Source: Diphasiastrum complanatum
Taxonomy: Eukaryota; Streptophyta; Lycopodiopsida; Lycopodiales; Lycopodiaceae
Assembly (NCBI GenBank): GCA_029204225.1
Contig: CM055101.1
Coordinates: 42,866,927 to 42,930,926 of the forward strand
Reading direction: 5' to 3'
DNA length: 64,000 nt
A model generated the notes under the pieces. That model did no database searches. It was not told the origin of the DNA and saw only the letters and a program-made list of their open reading frames with translations. Each line of letters opens with the position of its first letter. Position 1 is the stretch's first letter. A program made the translations under genes and the position numbers. Shown here piece by piece: positions 12,393-25,557 of the stretch.

Positions 12393-15300
12393 CTAATCTG
12401 TTGTAGGACCCACTGCAACACAGGTGATGTCGTTCCTCTCAGCACTTGGAAAAGCATGAATCTTCATTCGCTTCCATAACACCAGGTGCCTATTAACCGC
12501 AAAACTGTTTCTCAAAAATGAAGGTCTCTCAATGGCCGCTACATTCCAGCCCTCTTGAGAACCTCTTGCGAGTTCTGCTCGCCTCGTCGTCTTGCCGTTT
12601 GTTTTCACTCGCTCATCTTTCGCCTCAGGGCTTCAAATACTTGGAAGCAGAGCTTACTTCCATAGTTTAATGGCCCCATGTACTCTCGTATCTTTTCGAT
12701 GAAGCCCATTTCTTGCCAGGCTTCCACCATGGTGACGTATCGTGATGACATGAAGGCCGCTCTGTAGTATAGCCGGGCCATCATCTCATGGTCTTCCTCT
12801 GACTGGAGGGCTATGTTGGGACTGATCTTGATCAAATCCAAACCACGATCCTAGAAACATTCTTGCTGCATTAGAAAGGCCATGGATCGGCACTATTCGG
12901 CATTTTTTTGCACGCATAGATCGGCACTTGTCTAGTATTTGTGCCTGAAATCAAGTAACTGTAGCCTCAGGTCATCCGAGGAGATTCTCTCTAAAATTCT
13001 TGTAATCACTAGCCAGTTCACCAACTCGACCCGTGGCTTTTCTACCGGCAATGGATTTCTGCATTTGAGCAGCATGTAGAATGGATCTATTCACTTCCAT
13101 GCCAGTGCCTTCAGGTACTCTTGGAGCTGCCTGCTATCCTTTAGGATCTTGTTTCGCCATTCAGATTGCGGTTGTAATGCCGCAATGATCTCGGCCCTGG
13201 TGGAGTATTGGCTTTGATTTATCTCCTCTTTGCCTCCCCTCATGTTGGGAGGGTATTTCCTTTCAAATTTCTCTGACTCTTTTGTATCAGCCATCTTGCT
13301 CCTAGGCCTGGTAGGAGAAGCTGCCCTACGTGGTTGTGGTGGCCTTTCCAGGTAATCATCTAAGGCCTTTGTGCCCGTATCTTTTTCCTTGGCTCGTTCG
13401 CTCGTTGCTTGGGGATGCACAAGGCATTTCTAATATTAGTTGGGTAACAACCGAGCTCAGTTGCGCACGTGTCTTGCCTGGGCGAGAATCTTCTTGTTTC
13501 TGGTGGATCTGCTAGAAAGTCGTCATCACCCCCAATGTCGGTGTTAACTTCTGGGAGGTCAGGGATGGAGTGATCTGGAGAGAGAGGTGCAGGGATGATA
13601 GGTTTAAAAAGAGGTGGGTTTAACAAATTATACGCCACACCGGGGGAGCGGAGTTGTTGAAGGAACTCGTCCAATTGGGCTTTGTATGTGTCAGTTGGAC
13701 CTTTTGATGGGCCCATTATTTTGCTAGGAGGTGGTGGAGAGAGGGAAGATGAAAAAATAGGGTAAGTGAGAATAAATGTCTCAGAAAAATTAAAAGCGGA
13801 ATAAGATTAGGGGTTAAAAGTGGGAGGGGGAAGGGAAAAAGTTCTCGAAGCAGCTTTGGCTCTCTGGATACCCGATCCCGAGGTACCATCTGATGGTCAG
13901 GTTTGCCCACCCTTATTTCCCGCTCCATTATCTTCATCACTGTCTCGTGGTTTTTGTGAATGAGCGCCTGCATGGGCCTTGCACGCTGTGTCTCACAACT
14001 GATTCACCTTGTCCAACAACTTGTTGCAGGACCTTCGTTGTATCTTCTACTGCTTTTGGGACTCCAAGATGATTTTTTTCTGCTTGGCCACACCGAAATT
14101 TCTTTTCTCGGCTTCCCGTTCCTGGATCAGCCGCATGTACTTCTCCATTTGGATGGCTGAGGCCTGCGGAGCCTGGAATTGTATGTCCTCGGGCTTAACT
14201 AGAGGGGCATCAACTGTCATTGCACCCGACGATCCGTCTCGTACTTGGTCGAAAAGGACCATCTGGTGCTTCAGTTGCTGCTGGACCTCTTCCAAAGTGG
14301 TCTTTTGCCTGGCCATCACGGATCTAATTTCTTTTGTCTCTTTTTCCTTCTCTTTGGCCAGCCTCTGTTGTTGCGCGATTTCTTGGTCCTGGCACTGAAC
14401 CTTGTTCTCGAGCATTTGATGCTGGCTTACCAACCAATGCATATGGTAGCTTGCTTCGGATAGGCCGATCATTGAGCGCTTAGCTGCTTCAGAGAGCTTC
14501 TCAGGGTTAGTGAGGGTTGGGTACTGATCAAGGGTGTGAGTTGGTGAAGCTAATCCAAAAAATAGACGTTATGTAGGAGACGAAGATGGAGGTGGATGGA
14601 GTAGAGGAATAATGTTAGTAGCAATGGTGATTGTTGTGGTGGTGGTGGTGGTGGTTATTGGAGGGGTCAGACTTCTTCCTGACTGATCTACCTTCTCTGG
14701 TTCATCATCACTTATTTCCATCAAGTCCGCAACATCAAAATATTGCGAAGTGTCCAAGGTGTGGACTTGTTGGGCCTGTGGTTGTTGACCTTGTGGCTGC
14801 TTGGCCGCTTTCGTATCTTGTGGGGACTGAAACTCCCCACTCCTCCCCCTCCCCAAAAAAAATGATGCATTTGGTGATGTTGGTGGTGTTGGCGTGGTGA
14901 TTAATATGGGTGGGGTGGTGACCTTGTCTAGTTGACCAATGACTTGTGATGTGGTCATGTCTGGTGCTGTTGTAGATGTAGTTGCTCCATCACCCTCGTC
15001 GATGGTGTGTGAGGGTGACGAGTGTTGTTGCGAGGCTGAAGTTGAACTTCCATCATCAAAAGTTGAACCATTTGATGTTGTTCCAGCTGGTGATTTCCTC
15101 CTAGCCTGAAGCTTTCTTCGTATCCTTTGTTGCCTTGTGTTTGGCAATTGGGCCTTGGAGGTATCGGCCTGCTGCTTGTGGGTCTGGTTGTCTATTGTGG
15201 ACTAGTGGAAGAATACTAGTGTTCACCCTTTTGGGTGGGAATCCCGATGGTGAAGTAGCTCGTGAGTTTTGTTCGGAAGCTGCAGGTGTTGTTGGAGTTT

Positions 15301-15960
15301 GGCCTCGTTCTGTACTTGCTGCAGTGTGATATCCATCATGAGATACCCGAGTATGGTTACGGGCTGCTTGTTTTTTAGACGCTCATGAAGGCAGTTCGAA
15401 GCAAATTATGCCCGATCATAGAGGTTCTGCGCATGCAGTCGTGAATCTGCCATCATGTGGAATAGGGACATGGGTACCCTTAGCACTTTTGTCCTTGGTC
15501 GTTGTGTGCATCTGGTCAAATATACACATGCCGCTTGCAGCTGCTGATCATTGATGGCCTCAACTTTGTACCCGTTCTTATTCTTCCGTTTGTCCACGGA
15601 GGGATCTATGTATTTGAAGTATGTTGTCTGCTCGATCTTTTGGAGCGTCTTTGTGACAGCATTTGGTCCTCAAGGGAACCCAAAGGGTTGCAAGTTGGCC
15701 GCCGCAAAAGATACGTTATAAACATAGTTCCTAACCGGGGGAACTATGAGTTGGCATGACCTTGTTGTAGCATTATAATTGGCATACACCATATGTACCA
15801 GGTACGGGCTTTGATATCCTGTCAGGACAGGGATCTAGAACTCAATGGCCTTGAAGAATGACTCTGCCTACTGGTACCAGGTCTGCATCTCTGTAAGATC
15901 TAACTTGCATAGCTGGATGTCGTGGCTCAGAGTAGAAGTTCTTATGAGAAAGGTGTATCT
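12393..15960 (-). pseudogene. Accessory coding region of element A (unknown function)
   Basis: This lies where env-like or extra ORFs sit in some plant gypsy elements, between integrase and 3' LTR. From 15597 to 13360 most segments share one frame with a few stops; the rest is frameshifted. In order it shows a globular part with an AINDQQLQAACVYL segment (near 15540), a Pro/Thr/Ser-rich stretch (14569-15147), a coiled coil rich in Gln/Lys/Glu (14047-14472), another Pro-rich linker (13360-13716), and a C-terminal part with MARLYYRAAFM (near 12770). Element B has counterparts AITEPSIHAAVQLL and IARLYFRATMM in the same order. No known domain is recognised. Confidence 0.7.
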
Positions 15961-16272
15961 CAATGAATGATTGTATGCTTAATTGGGAATATTAAGATTC
16001 CATACAAACAGAAATGAGATGGGCCAAAAGTGTCAGAATCTTTTTCATATGGTGTAGCCTATCATTTGTTGACCTAGAACATTCATGACAAATGGGTATT
16101 TATAGAAAAAGGAAATGCATAGAAAGTAAATAAGTACATGTATGAATTATAAACAAGAAACGAGGTTAAAAATAGACATGCAAAACAAGAATAACAAGCA
16201 AGAAATTAAGAAAATAAAATAAAAAGAATAAAAACTGTAAAATATATACTAGGAAAAAGGTGTTAAATTGGG

Positions 16273-18756
16273 TCAACAAAAAACAACTCTTTGTAATACC
16301 GTCGTAGTCGACCACCGAGCTTCACCCAGATCGGTCATGTCAAATTCAGAAGATAACATTGTCTTGTCTTCTTTTATCATATCGATACTGTTGCCAAAGA
16401 GCAATGTGTCATCCACATATAAAGTGATAATGATAAAAGACTGTTGGCATTGTCTTGAAATAGACATTCGAATTTGAAGAGCTTGGTATGTAGCCGTGAT
16501 CAATAAGAAAAGTATTGATTCTTTGAAACTATGTTTAAGCAGATTGCATCAAGCCATAAAGTACTTTATGGAGTTTACACACATGATTGTGTTTACCTTC
16601 GATAATATAACCTTCGGGTTGCATCATGTAAACGTCTTCTTCGATAACTCCATTGAGATATGATGTCTGTACATCAATTTGATGTATTTCCAAATCTGTT
16701 GTAGCAGCAAACGATAATAAAAGTCGAATAGAAAAATGCTTGACTACTAGACTGAAGGTCTCAGTGTAATCGATATTGTATATCTGAGAAAATCCTCTGG
16801 CGACAAGTCAGGCTTTTCTTCTGTCGATGCTTCCATCTGCTTTGTACTTGACTTTGAAAATCCATTTGCAATCAACTACGTTTCTGCTAGTAGGTAATTC
16901 AACAATCGTCCAAGTCTAGTTCTTGATAAGAGATGAATACTCTTTATCCATAGCTTCTTTCCAGAGATCAGAATTGGGCTAACTGAGTGCCTCTTCATCG
17001 ATTCGTGAACAAGGTAAGTTGCAGACTCGTCGATATACCTATTAGGTGGTCTGCTAGTTCTTGATGATCTTCTGGAAAATAGAGAAAGTTGATCATTTTC
17101 ATCATACTATAGTTGTTGAATTGCGACATTATCATCTTCGGATTCGCCATTGATATGTTGTTCGTCAGAAGTAGATGAGCTTGGACCTTCAATAGGAATA
17201 GTCGACTGAGGAACTTCGAAGTTCAATATGTCAGATGAGTCAGACAAGTCAGCTACATGGGCCTTGCCTTTTTCCTTGAGGTCGATAAACTGGTCTTCAA
17301 TGAAGATGACATCCCAGCTAGTAAATATCTTCGACTCGATGGGATCAAACAACTTGCAAGCTTGATTTGAAGTAGTGTAGCTGATGAAAATACATTTGAT
17401 ACTCTGGAAGTCAAACTTCTTCCTGAGATCATGAGGAATTTGCACATAAGCATTATATCCAAAAAAATTTAAGTTCGATAAAGAAGGTTTGGTACCTATC
17501 CAAACTTCAAATGGTATTTTGTCTGAAAGACAGGACATCTGTTTTGAATATAGGTTGTTGTTGAAACAGCTTCAGCCCAGAAGGACTTCAAAAGTGTCAC
17601 ATGTGATAACATGCACTTTGCCGATTCGACTAAGGTTTTGTTCTTTCTCTCAACAAGACCATTTGACTGAGGCGAATAAGAGATAATGTATTGTTGCTCA
17701 ATGTCGTTATTAAGACAATACTCCTTGAATTCGGTGGAGATGTATTCTCCCCCATTGTCAGACCTTAGTGCTTTAATTCATTTGCTAGTTTGATTTTCTA
17801 CATGCTCTTTGAATTGTCTGAACTTGATAAAAGTATCTGATTTCTGCTTAATGAAGTAAACAGGTGTTCTTCTAAAAAAATTGTCAATAAAGGTAATGAA
17901 ATATTTTGCATCTAGTAATGATGGAGTTTGCATAGGTCCACATATATCTGAATGAACAAAATCTAATAGACCTTTTGTTGCATGCCTATGACTCGATGTA
18001 AAAGGAATTCTAGTCTGCCTTCCAAGGATGTAGCTATGGAAGATAGGGAGATCAACTTTGCCAGAAGGATAGTCAAGATCAAGTGCAAAGGATTTTCTAG
18101 ACATGTTCGAAACATATGCATAATTTAAGTGTCCTAAGTGATGATGTCATAGTAATGCTTTATTGACAAGAAGAAAGGCTTTCAAGACTTGACTAGAATC
18201 AAAATAACAATGTGCCAATCTATATAAGTATCAATGCCTCTTGCCGAGTGCAAGGATCTTATTATTCCTATCAATAATTTTGCATTGATCTGATTCAAAC
18301 TCCACCTTATAATCTAAATCTGTAATTCTACTTATTGATAACAGATTTGTACAGAGTTTAGGAGCATACAAGACTTTTGACAGTAGCTTAAATTGATCAT
18401 GTTGGAATCTTAATCATACAGTACCTTCACGTTCGATAGTGTGAGTGCTATCATCACCAAGATGAACATACTTCTTTGTGTTGTAAGGCATATAGGAATG
18501 GAAAATCTCACGATGATTGGTCATGTGTTGAGTAGCTCTAGAATTCAAAAATCACAAATCATCCAAATTCGCATATTTGTCTTTGACCATAAAAGCGCCT
18601 TCGTCCATTTTGACTTCAAGAGATGTTGTAACTATATTTGCTTGTTGATCAAGTTGCTTGGTTGCATTCTTCGATTTGAGAATTCGACAATCCTGGATCT
18701 CATGGTTATTGTGCTTGCAATACCTGCAAAACATCTTCTTCTTCGATGAATGTGGA
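16273..18756 (-). mobile_element. Ty1/copia remnant (gag zinc knuckle to RT), both ends lost
   Basis: Minus-strand order is gag zinc knuckle, protease, integrase, RT, as in copia. Gag keeps CRYCKHNNHEIQDC (CX2CX4HX4C, near 18720). The protease triad reads LNSRAT where DSGAT is expected, so the catalytic Asp is lost. Integrase (about 18100-17540) keeps HSDICGP, FITFIDNF and SDNGGEY followed by VERKNKT. RT is broken by stops but keeps YVDD near 16425 and stops at about 16275. The right end is cut by the LTR of element B at 18757 and the left end meets element A. It is clearly dead. Confidence 0.88.
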
Positions 18757-19516
18757 TGTAGTGCATTTCTTTCCTTGCCTAACCTGAATCCAAGGTCTAG
18801 TCAATCTAGCATCAAAGAGACAGAGTTAGTTGTCACGCGTAGGTTCGTTCCCATGAGAGCGATAGTATAATTCAGATTTCAACATGAATGGAGGATCTAA
18901 CACTAACATCCATTAACACTAAGCATTAACACTAACATCCATTAACCCTACTTCCATTAACCCTAAATCCACAACAATGATAGAAACTTACTCTTCTCTC
19001 TCTCCTTTTCTCTCTCACAAAAAGCATAAGAAATAGCAATCCCAATAATGATCAAATCCAACAATTAGCAAATACAAAGAAAGCATGAGAAATGGAGGAA
19101 AAGAGAGGAAGAGCAAGGACATTCATCAATCCATTTCTAAAGAGAACCAATCTGCTTTATTGAAATGAGGAAATGAACATCAGGATCAACTCTAGTTGGT
19201 CCCTTTTTATAGTAGAGAGGAGGACCCTGGCCTCTGAATCCTATTGGTCCAGTCTTGCCTCTCTTTTTATTCAAATTTAAAAAAGTGTGGGAACCATCAA
19301 AATTGGAGGGAAACCCAACTTTATTCACTAACTTGACATTTAGGCCCTGCGACATTAAAATTTTCGCAAAAAGGCCTAAAGTACTTTATTAAATTTTAAC
19401 TAATCAATCAAATAACTATGTGATCATTGGGTTGGACTTACACACGCAGGGTGCCAAATCCCTCTCACTTATTAACTAGGGTTAGGGTTGCCTTGGGATC
19501 TGCAAACCCTCCAACA
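18757..19516 (-). repeat. Element B 3' LTR (760 bp)
   Basis: On the minus strand it starts TGTTGGAGGG and ends CACTACA. A TATA-like TATAAAAAGGG sits near 19205 and an AATAAAG polyadenylation-like signal near 19155-19162 (minus strand). The first 183 bp of the plus-strand reading match 29898-30080 closely. Confidence 0.92.
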
Positions 19517-19532
19517 ATATCCCCCACCAAAA
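19517..19532 (-). other. Polypurine tract of element B
   Basis: A purine-rich GGTGGGGGATAT lies immediately upstream of the 3' LTR on the minus strand. Confidence 0.85.
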
Positions 19533-19566
19533 CTAGTGGCGATCCCACGACACCTGCAATATGTAG

Positions 19567-22521
19567 TTATTGGGGACGTTTATTGGCTTCACGCCGAATC
19601 TTAATTATATGATACTGCACCTTCTCCATAAAGTTGAGACGTGCAATATTGAAATCCAAATTGTGTGGCAGGAAACAATGCTGGGCTCCGGCAATCCATT
19701 TGAAAGTTGTCCATGAGGTGAAGCGGGATTCCCAAGAGCCTCCCATCATAGTCGCACGAAAATAGAGACGAGCAATCGGTAGTTGATCTTTGATTTGCTC
19801 TAAGGCCATCGGCTTATTTGGATCGAATGCCAAAGGAGGAAGACAATCGTCCCATTTGGTTGCCATTGACGCCAAAAGAGTGAGATCTTTAGCAAACATT
19901 GCCGATTGTCAAACCGTTGGATCCGAAGAGTTGACATACTCTCTCTGATATGCTTGTAAAGCACGGTGGAAGTCCACTGAAATGGTCCAGTTGTAAGGCT
20001 GATGGATGATTGGCCAATTGGACGTATGGATGGTGATTTTGTCCATAGCCAACCCCAAATCTTTCCATTTATTTCTTCACGGCATTGGCACGTAATAGGG
20101 ATCTAAAAAAAAGAAGAAGAATTTCGCTATTTTCACAACTGGCGAGCGCTGGCGACGTAACTCCTAATTGATTCCGGAGTTTTCTCAAAAACATTCTCCA
20201 TGCCGACTGCTCTCCCAGTGCAGGTATTTTGTCCAACTCTTTGCCGGCCTCAATCTCAGAGGTCTTAAATTTCAAAACCCATCCACCACGTGAGGACTCA
20301 TGCGGATGTTGCTTTAAGAAGGTCTGGATCTGGTCCTCGATGCTGATGGGCCTTCTGAATAGAGGTCTTGTCCTTAATGAGGATGGACCCCTTGTACTGT
20401 CGGTATGGTTGGCGGTTGATCTGCTATATCTGGAGCTCCCCCGTGGTCCATGCTCGAATCAACCCCTGTATCCATTGGTACGGCTTCTTGGCGCGGAGAG
20501 GAGAATCGCGGCATGACCAGGACGGAGATTTGTGGTCCAGCTTCCAACACTTGAGCGGTTGCTTTTTCATAGGCGGTGATGGTCTCTTTTGCCTTTGCCA
20601 ACTCGGTTGAAGCTGCTCCTTTGAACCTATCAAAGCGACCTTGGAATCCTTGAAGGGCCACTTTGTATGTCTCCACTTTTTTGAATAAATACGCAATCTC
20701 CGTCGGTGTGACCGGATGATCGGGTATTCGCGTTTGCAAATAGGCATCACGCTCAAGGGCGGTCACATCCAATTCACCTTGAAGCTGTGTGCGATCTTGT
20801 TCGGCCATCTGTAATTGCCCCTTCAGCAGCTGCACCTGTTGCTTGGCATCTTGCACTGCTTTATCTACTTGATCTTGTGCGGTTGTCAGGGCGTTTTGTA
20901 GGGAGCTGATGTAGGTTTCCAAGCGATCAGCTTGTTGCTGGGCCAACTTCGTTTTGCTTTCAATCTTATCTTCATGTTGTTTGGCTATCTTTAACTCTCG
21001 ATCCAACTGGACAATTTTCTGGCTGATCAGAGTGTTTTTGGATCCTAAATCAGAGATCCTCTGTTCCATTTCCTTCTTCTTATCCAGCATAGACTGGATC
21101 ACTTGCCCAAGGCTTGAAACCAGCCCTAGAGCATCACCAGAATCGACGGTCGTGGCAGCGACAGTAGCAGGAGGACCTGATGATACTGTCCTTGGTTGGC
21201 ATAAAATAGGTGCCACGGTCTCTTCTTCTTCAAAAATATCCTCCTCTTCAAACCCTTCAGGCACTGTGGCGTCGAACTGTTTTGGTGATTTTACAGCTGT
21301 GTCGACCCAAAGTGTGGCTGGGCTACCTTGTGTGTGAGGTTGTTGGCTGGCATCTTCGACACCAACAGTAGATTCATGGATATGTCCGAATCCTCTTCCA
21401 GGGGATTGGGGTTCAAAGGGCGTTGGGCTCTAGGGCATTTCAAAGATTTCGGTGGCCCCAAGGGGGTCGAAATCATTGAACATATCCATAAAGAATTGTG
21501 TGTTGGGTGAGGTGGCTATGGTGTGCGGGGGCGAGGTGGCTTGGACAGCTGTGATGGGAGTGGTCGGCCCAATGGTCACAAACTGTCCTTGTATGGGAGC
21601 AGAGGCGAGGGAAGCATCAAAGGCTTGGGGAATGGGAAGTTCAGTGCGAATAGCAGCAGGGGGTGGAAGCGCAGTTGACGAGGTATGCCTAGTGCGACGT
21701 CGTGACGCGGAAGGCGAATCAGGAATTACGATCTTGCTGTGTGGACGACAACGACTATGAGAGCTTGAGGCCTGATGAGATGATTCTGTCGGTGCTTCTT
21801 CGTAGACCGAAAGCACAAAATCCAGGTGGAAGCCATGGATTCTGTCTTCTAAGTGAGAAGCGGCTAAGAGGGACAATAAAGAGCCAACAGCGAACTACTG
21901 CTTAGTATTGGCCTTAATAGCTCGTTTGAGCTCACCAGAAACAATCTTGAACCAATTATATGGTTCAAGAGGGGCTTTGGCCAATTTAGTGTGGAATTTC
22001 ACTATCTTGTGAAGGATTTGAGATGTGATGCGGTCTTTCCTGAGGTTGCTAACTATCAGAAAATTATTCAATAGCTGGACAGCTGCGTGGATGGAAGGCT
22101 CAGTGATGGCTTCCAAAAGGTAGCCATCATTGGTCCAGTGCAGATCGTTGGTGAGGTCAATAGATGGCTTGATGGCATGTTTGGCATGCTTGTGATTGAG
22201 TGAGGCCTGCGTACCAGATGATATTCCTATAGCTGCAAGTGCGGCCTCAATGACGCGCACTTTGTGTGTGGCTCCCTGGAAAGTGATATAGAATTTGGAT
22301 TTCTCTTCCTTCCACGTACTGAAGGCAAGAGTGATGAAATTCATATTGATACGACCCGAAAAGGCTCTCTCATGAATACCCATTGTAGTGAGTAGAGGCT
22401 CCGCAAGGGTCATCCACTGAGTGACCATGCTTGTGCTAGGAAGAATCATGATGTCCGTTGCAGATGGGACATTACGATGGATAGTATAGCGCGGAGACTG
22501 GAAAGTATCGGTAGAAGACAT
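19567..22521 (-). pseudogene. Accessory coding region of element B (unknown function, coiled coil)
   Basis: From an ATG at 22521 a single frame runs to 20374 (716 codons), interrupted only by two TAG codons at 21897-21895 and 21432-21430. Two further segments in other frames (20275-20069, 19899-19567) continue the same protein after frameshifts. The order is an N-terminal globular domain of about 200 residues ending in LEPYNW, a Ser/Pro/Thr-rich linker, an acidic patch (EEEDIFEEEE), a coiled coil of about 150 residues (about 21120-20700), a linker, and a C-terminal domain with IARLYFRATMM. Position after integrase resembles env-like or extra ORFs of plant gypsy elements, but no membrane segment or known domain is seen. 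Homologous parts in element A show that it is a real element gene. Confidence 0.72.
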
Positions 22522-22767
22522 GATGATCAGAAAGGAATTATAAACGCGTGAAAGTGTATCAAAAGGCAATGCAAGAAATTTGGAAGGCTTTGGTCGCAAG
22601 AAAAATTTGCAACAGCTTCGCTAGCACAAGTGAGGAATGAATCAAATTCAGCCAACTTATAGGTGAATTTGGTGGGTCCATTACACTGAATAGTAGTTTG
22701 GCTGATCAGTTCTGAACAAAAATTTGCAGGCATGTGTAGTACCATAAAAATAGGCTATAAAAATCTT

Positions 22768-23109
22768 GGCGAAGGTTTCTAGGGATCTGAACCTATCAGG
22801 CGAACGTTTTCCAAGGCTAATGAAAGATGAACCTTCGCCCAGGAGAGTCCTTCACCCAGGTACTGTCATAAATGCATTTTTTCACAATCTGAACCTATGG
22901 ACAACCTAATTTTGACATTTTAAGATCATCTATCAGGTCGACGAAGGTTCATAATGAGATTATGATGCTCGACGAAGGTTCCCAAAATGGCATATCATTG
23001 AACATTCGCCTGACTCAAAAATTGGATTTTCTCTTGTTAGGAACCTTCGCCCACCTCAATTTAGATAAATCAAGGTGGATGTACAATCTGAGAGCTAAGC
23101 GAAGGTTTC
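22768..23109. repeat. Cluster of GGCGAAGGTTC-like motifs (3' side of pol)
   Basis: In 342 bp the motif occurs about eight times in both orientations: GGCGAAGGTTTC (22768), GGCGAACGTTTTC (22798), GAACCTTCGCC (22829), CGACGAAGGTTC (22939 and 22969), GAACATTCGCC (23000), GAACCTTCGCC (23041) and AGCGAAGGTTTC (23098). Sequence between copies is AT-rich and unrelated. A second cluster lies in the leader of the same element. Confidence 0.85.
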
Positions 23110-23334
23110 TGATACTGTATTGGCCAAATCTGTCCCAATCAGTAATTTTCTAAGTCATTTTCCATAAAAAAAAATGTTGTGCTTCCTTTTTCTTATGTTG
23201 ATGACTTCCTGACTTTTGCTCATCAGTCTTTTCTTATTTATTTATTTTTAACTGTCTTTTTTCAAAAAACTCAGCAAATTAAATACTGAAAACAAAAAAT
23301 TGAAAGACAAATAAAATTCAAAAATATATTGAGA

Positions 23335-24216
23335 TCAAACTTGCTGAACTGGCGTAGCAGACTGCCAAAACTTGCGTAATAGGCTGTCATTTATCGGAGT
23401 ATCAATTCGTTTTCCATCCAAGTGCTCAAGAATTATTGTGCCATAGTTCAGGATTTCCTTCACTTTATACGGGCCTTCTCCGGTAAACTTCAACTTACCC
23501 TTGATCGGCTTGGTTTTGTACATCAATGCAAGATCTCCTGCTTCCAGATCTTTTTTGTGCAATCGACGATCGTGCCATGCCTTGCGGCGGGCTTTCTCTG
23601 CCGCTAAGGCATGAACTGCCATCAATCGGGTTGCACATAATTTGTGCAACGCTTCATGATGGAGTTGTAAAGACATATCATCATTTAATCGTTCCGCTGC
23701 TGCTATGCGTAAAGATGGGATTAAAAATTCAATTGGCATAACAGCATCTTGACCATAAACCAGTTGAAAAGGTGTTTGATTTGTACTATTTTTGTAAGCC
23801 GTTCTGAATGCCCATAATGCTGCATACAGTTTATGTTCCCAATCGGACCGACTTGCTTCAACTGTCTTTGTCAAAATGGTGCAGAGTTTTCAAACGGTCC
23901 TTGCGATAAAATCGGATGTAAGGGTTCATAATTTTGTCGAGTAGGCCGTCGTCCTCGCTGGCAGACATCACATGTCTGAATAAAATTTTATGTGTCCTTA
24001 TGAAGCGTAGGCCACCAACAACCAGATTGCCAAAAGTTTGCGAATAGTAATATCTATAGAGAAGTGTCCTCCACCCATGCCATCATGTGAAAACATGATT
24101 AAATCTGGTACTTCATGTGGTTAAACACATCTCCGTAAAATATTATCTGATCCACGACGGTACCATTGTCCTGCAATTAATTGATAAGGTTGAGCCTTAT
24201 GAATCAATTGTTTCTT
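23335..24216 (-). pseudogene. Element B integrase, catalytic core deleted
   Basis: The zinc-binding domain (His-His-Cys-Cys) is present but frameshifted: HDGMGGGHF near 24075, then a CDVCQ knuckle near 23965. It is followed within about 30 codons by the block that normally comes after the catalytic core (23874-23335, starting TKTVEASRSDW and running through QTPFQLVYG to a GPYKV C-terminal module). The segment with the three catalytic acidic residues, about 140 residues in relatives, is missing. Confidence 0.85.
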
Positions 24217-25557
24217 CTATACTTTTGTCAAGGAGTCATTCGGTTGTCCTAGAATCAGGTACCCAACAATATCTGCCGCCCACTCAGGTACTGCTTCAAC
24301 ATAGAACAACGCAGCATCTGGCAATTCATCATCCACTTCAGCATTAACTGGTGCGGATTCAATTCGCGAAACGTGATCGGCTAGATAATGTTGCTTTCCC
24401 TTTCTAACCACAATTTGAAAGTCAAATTCAGTCAATAATAATAACCATCTTGCAATACGTCCAGTATTACACGTCTTATTTACCAATTAAAGTAACGGTT
24501 GATGATCCATATAAAATGCAAAGTGCGTTTCCATCAAATAGTGACAAAATTTCCGAACAAAAAAAATCATGGCTAGCGCTTCACCTTCTATTGTTGAATA
24601 ACTCTTCTCTGGATCTGTAGGTTGTCTGCTTGCAAATCGTATGGGATAATCTTTTTTATAGTCACCTGGTTGCATCAAAACTGATCCAATGGCGTATTTT
24701 GAGACATCCGTATGAGCATGAAACTCTAATGTCCAATCTGGAGAATGCAGTATTGGTGCCGAAATTAATGTATTTTTTAACTTTTCAAAGGCTTCTAACG
24801 CCTCTACTGTCCAAAAAGGAACAATAGTTAGTTTGCATATAGGTCGTGCTAAATCCGCAAAGAAGATAATAAAAATTTGATAGTAGTTCGCATGGCCCAT
24901 AAACACATAAATTCCTCGAATTGTTGTTGGCGGTGGCAATTCCACAATTACTTTGAATAATCGGTGGCAATACCATATCTTGATATCACATGTCTAAGCA
25001 CAACTCCGTGCGAAACCCATATCTGACATTTTTCTGGATTTAGAGAAATCTGATATTTGCGGCATCTTTCAAGTACTTTCTCCAATCGATCCAGGTGGTC
25101 TATATCTGTACTATGAACTCCCAAGTCGTCCAAGTAAATTTCAAGAAATTTCTACAGATAATCTTTAAAAGTCAATTGCATTACTCTTTGGAATGAACTT
25201 GGTGCATTACAGAGTCCAAACGGCATAGGTGTCCCATTCTGTTGCAAAAGCAGTTTTGTGGCGATCGGCAGGTGCAATCTTAACCTGGTTGTAACCACTA
25301 AATCCATCCAGGAAACTATAAGCTTTCGCTCCAGCAAGGTGATCCAAAATGCTTTCAGTAAAAGGTAACAAAAATTGATCCTTCCGTGTCACTTTATTCA
25401 ATGCTTTGAGATTCACACTGATTCGCAATTTCTCATTTTTCTTAGGAATAATGACAATTGGTGAAATCCATTCTGTATGTTCGATCTCATAAATGAAATC
25501 GGTGTCAAGCAATCTCTGAAGTTCTTTCTTTATCAGATCTGCCACATTAGGAATCAA
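24217..25557 (-). pseudogene. Element B reverse transcriptase-RNase H
   Basis: RT motifs in order are WISPIVIIPKKN, SFLDGFSGYNQ, MPFGLCNAPSSFQ, and the catalytic YLDD near 25130. RNase H follows with DVSKYAIGSVL, STIEGEALA and a DHQPLL motif (24487-24945), then its C-terminal part (24217-24486). At least three frame changes (about 25250, 25140, 24950) break it. Confidence 0.88.

Noticed and set aside
18930..18975. Telomere-like CCCTAAA repeats
   Set aside because: Only scattered ACCCTAA words in an LTR, not tandem plant telomere repeats.
20424..20756. 110-codon minus frame inside the accessory gene
   Set aside because: It is a frame shadow of the coiled-coil frame 21264-20374.
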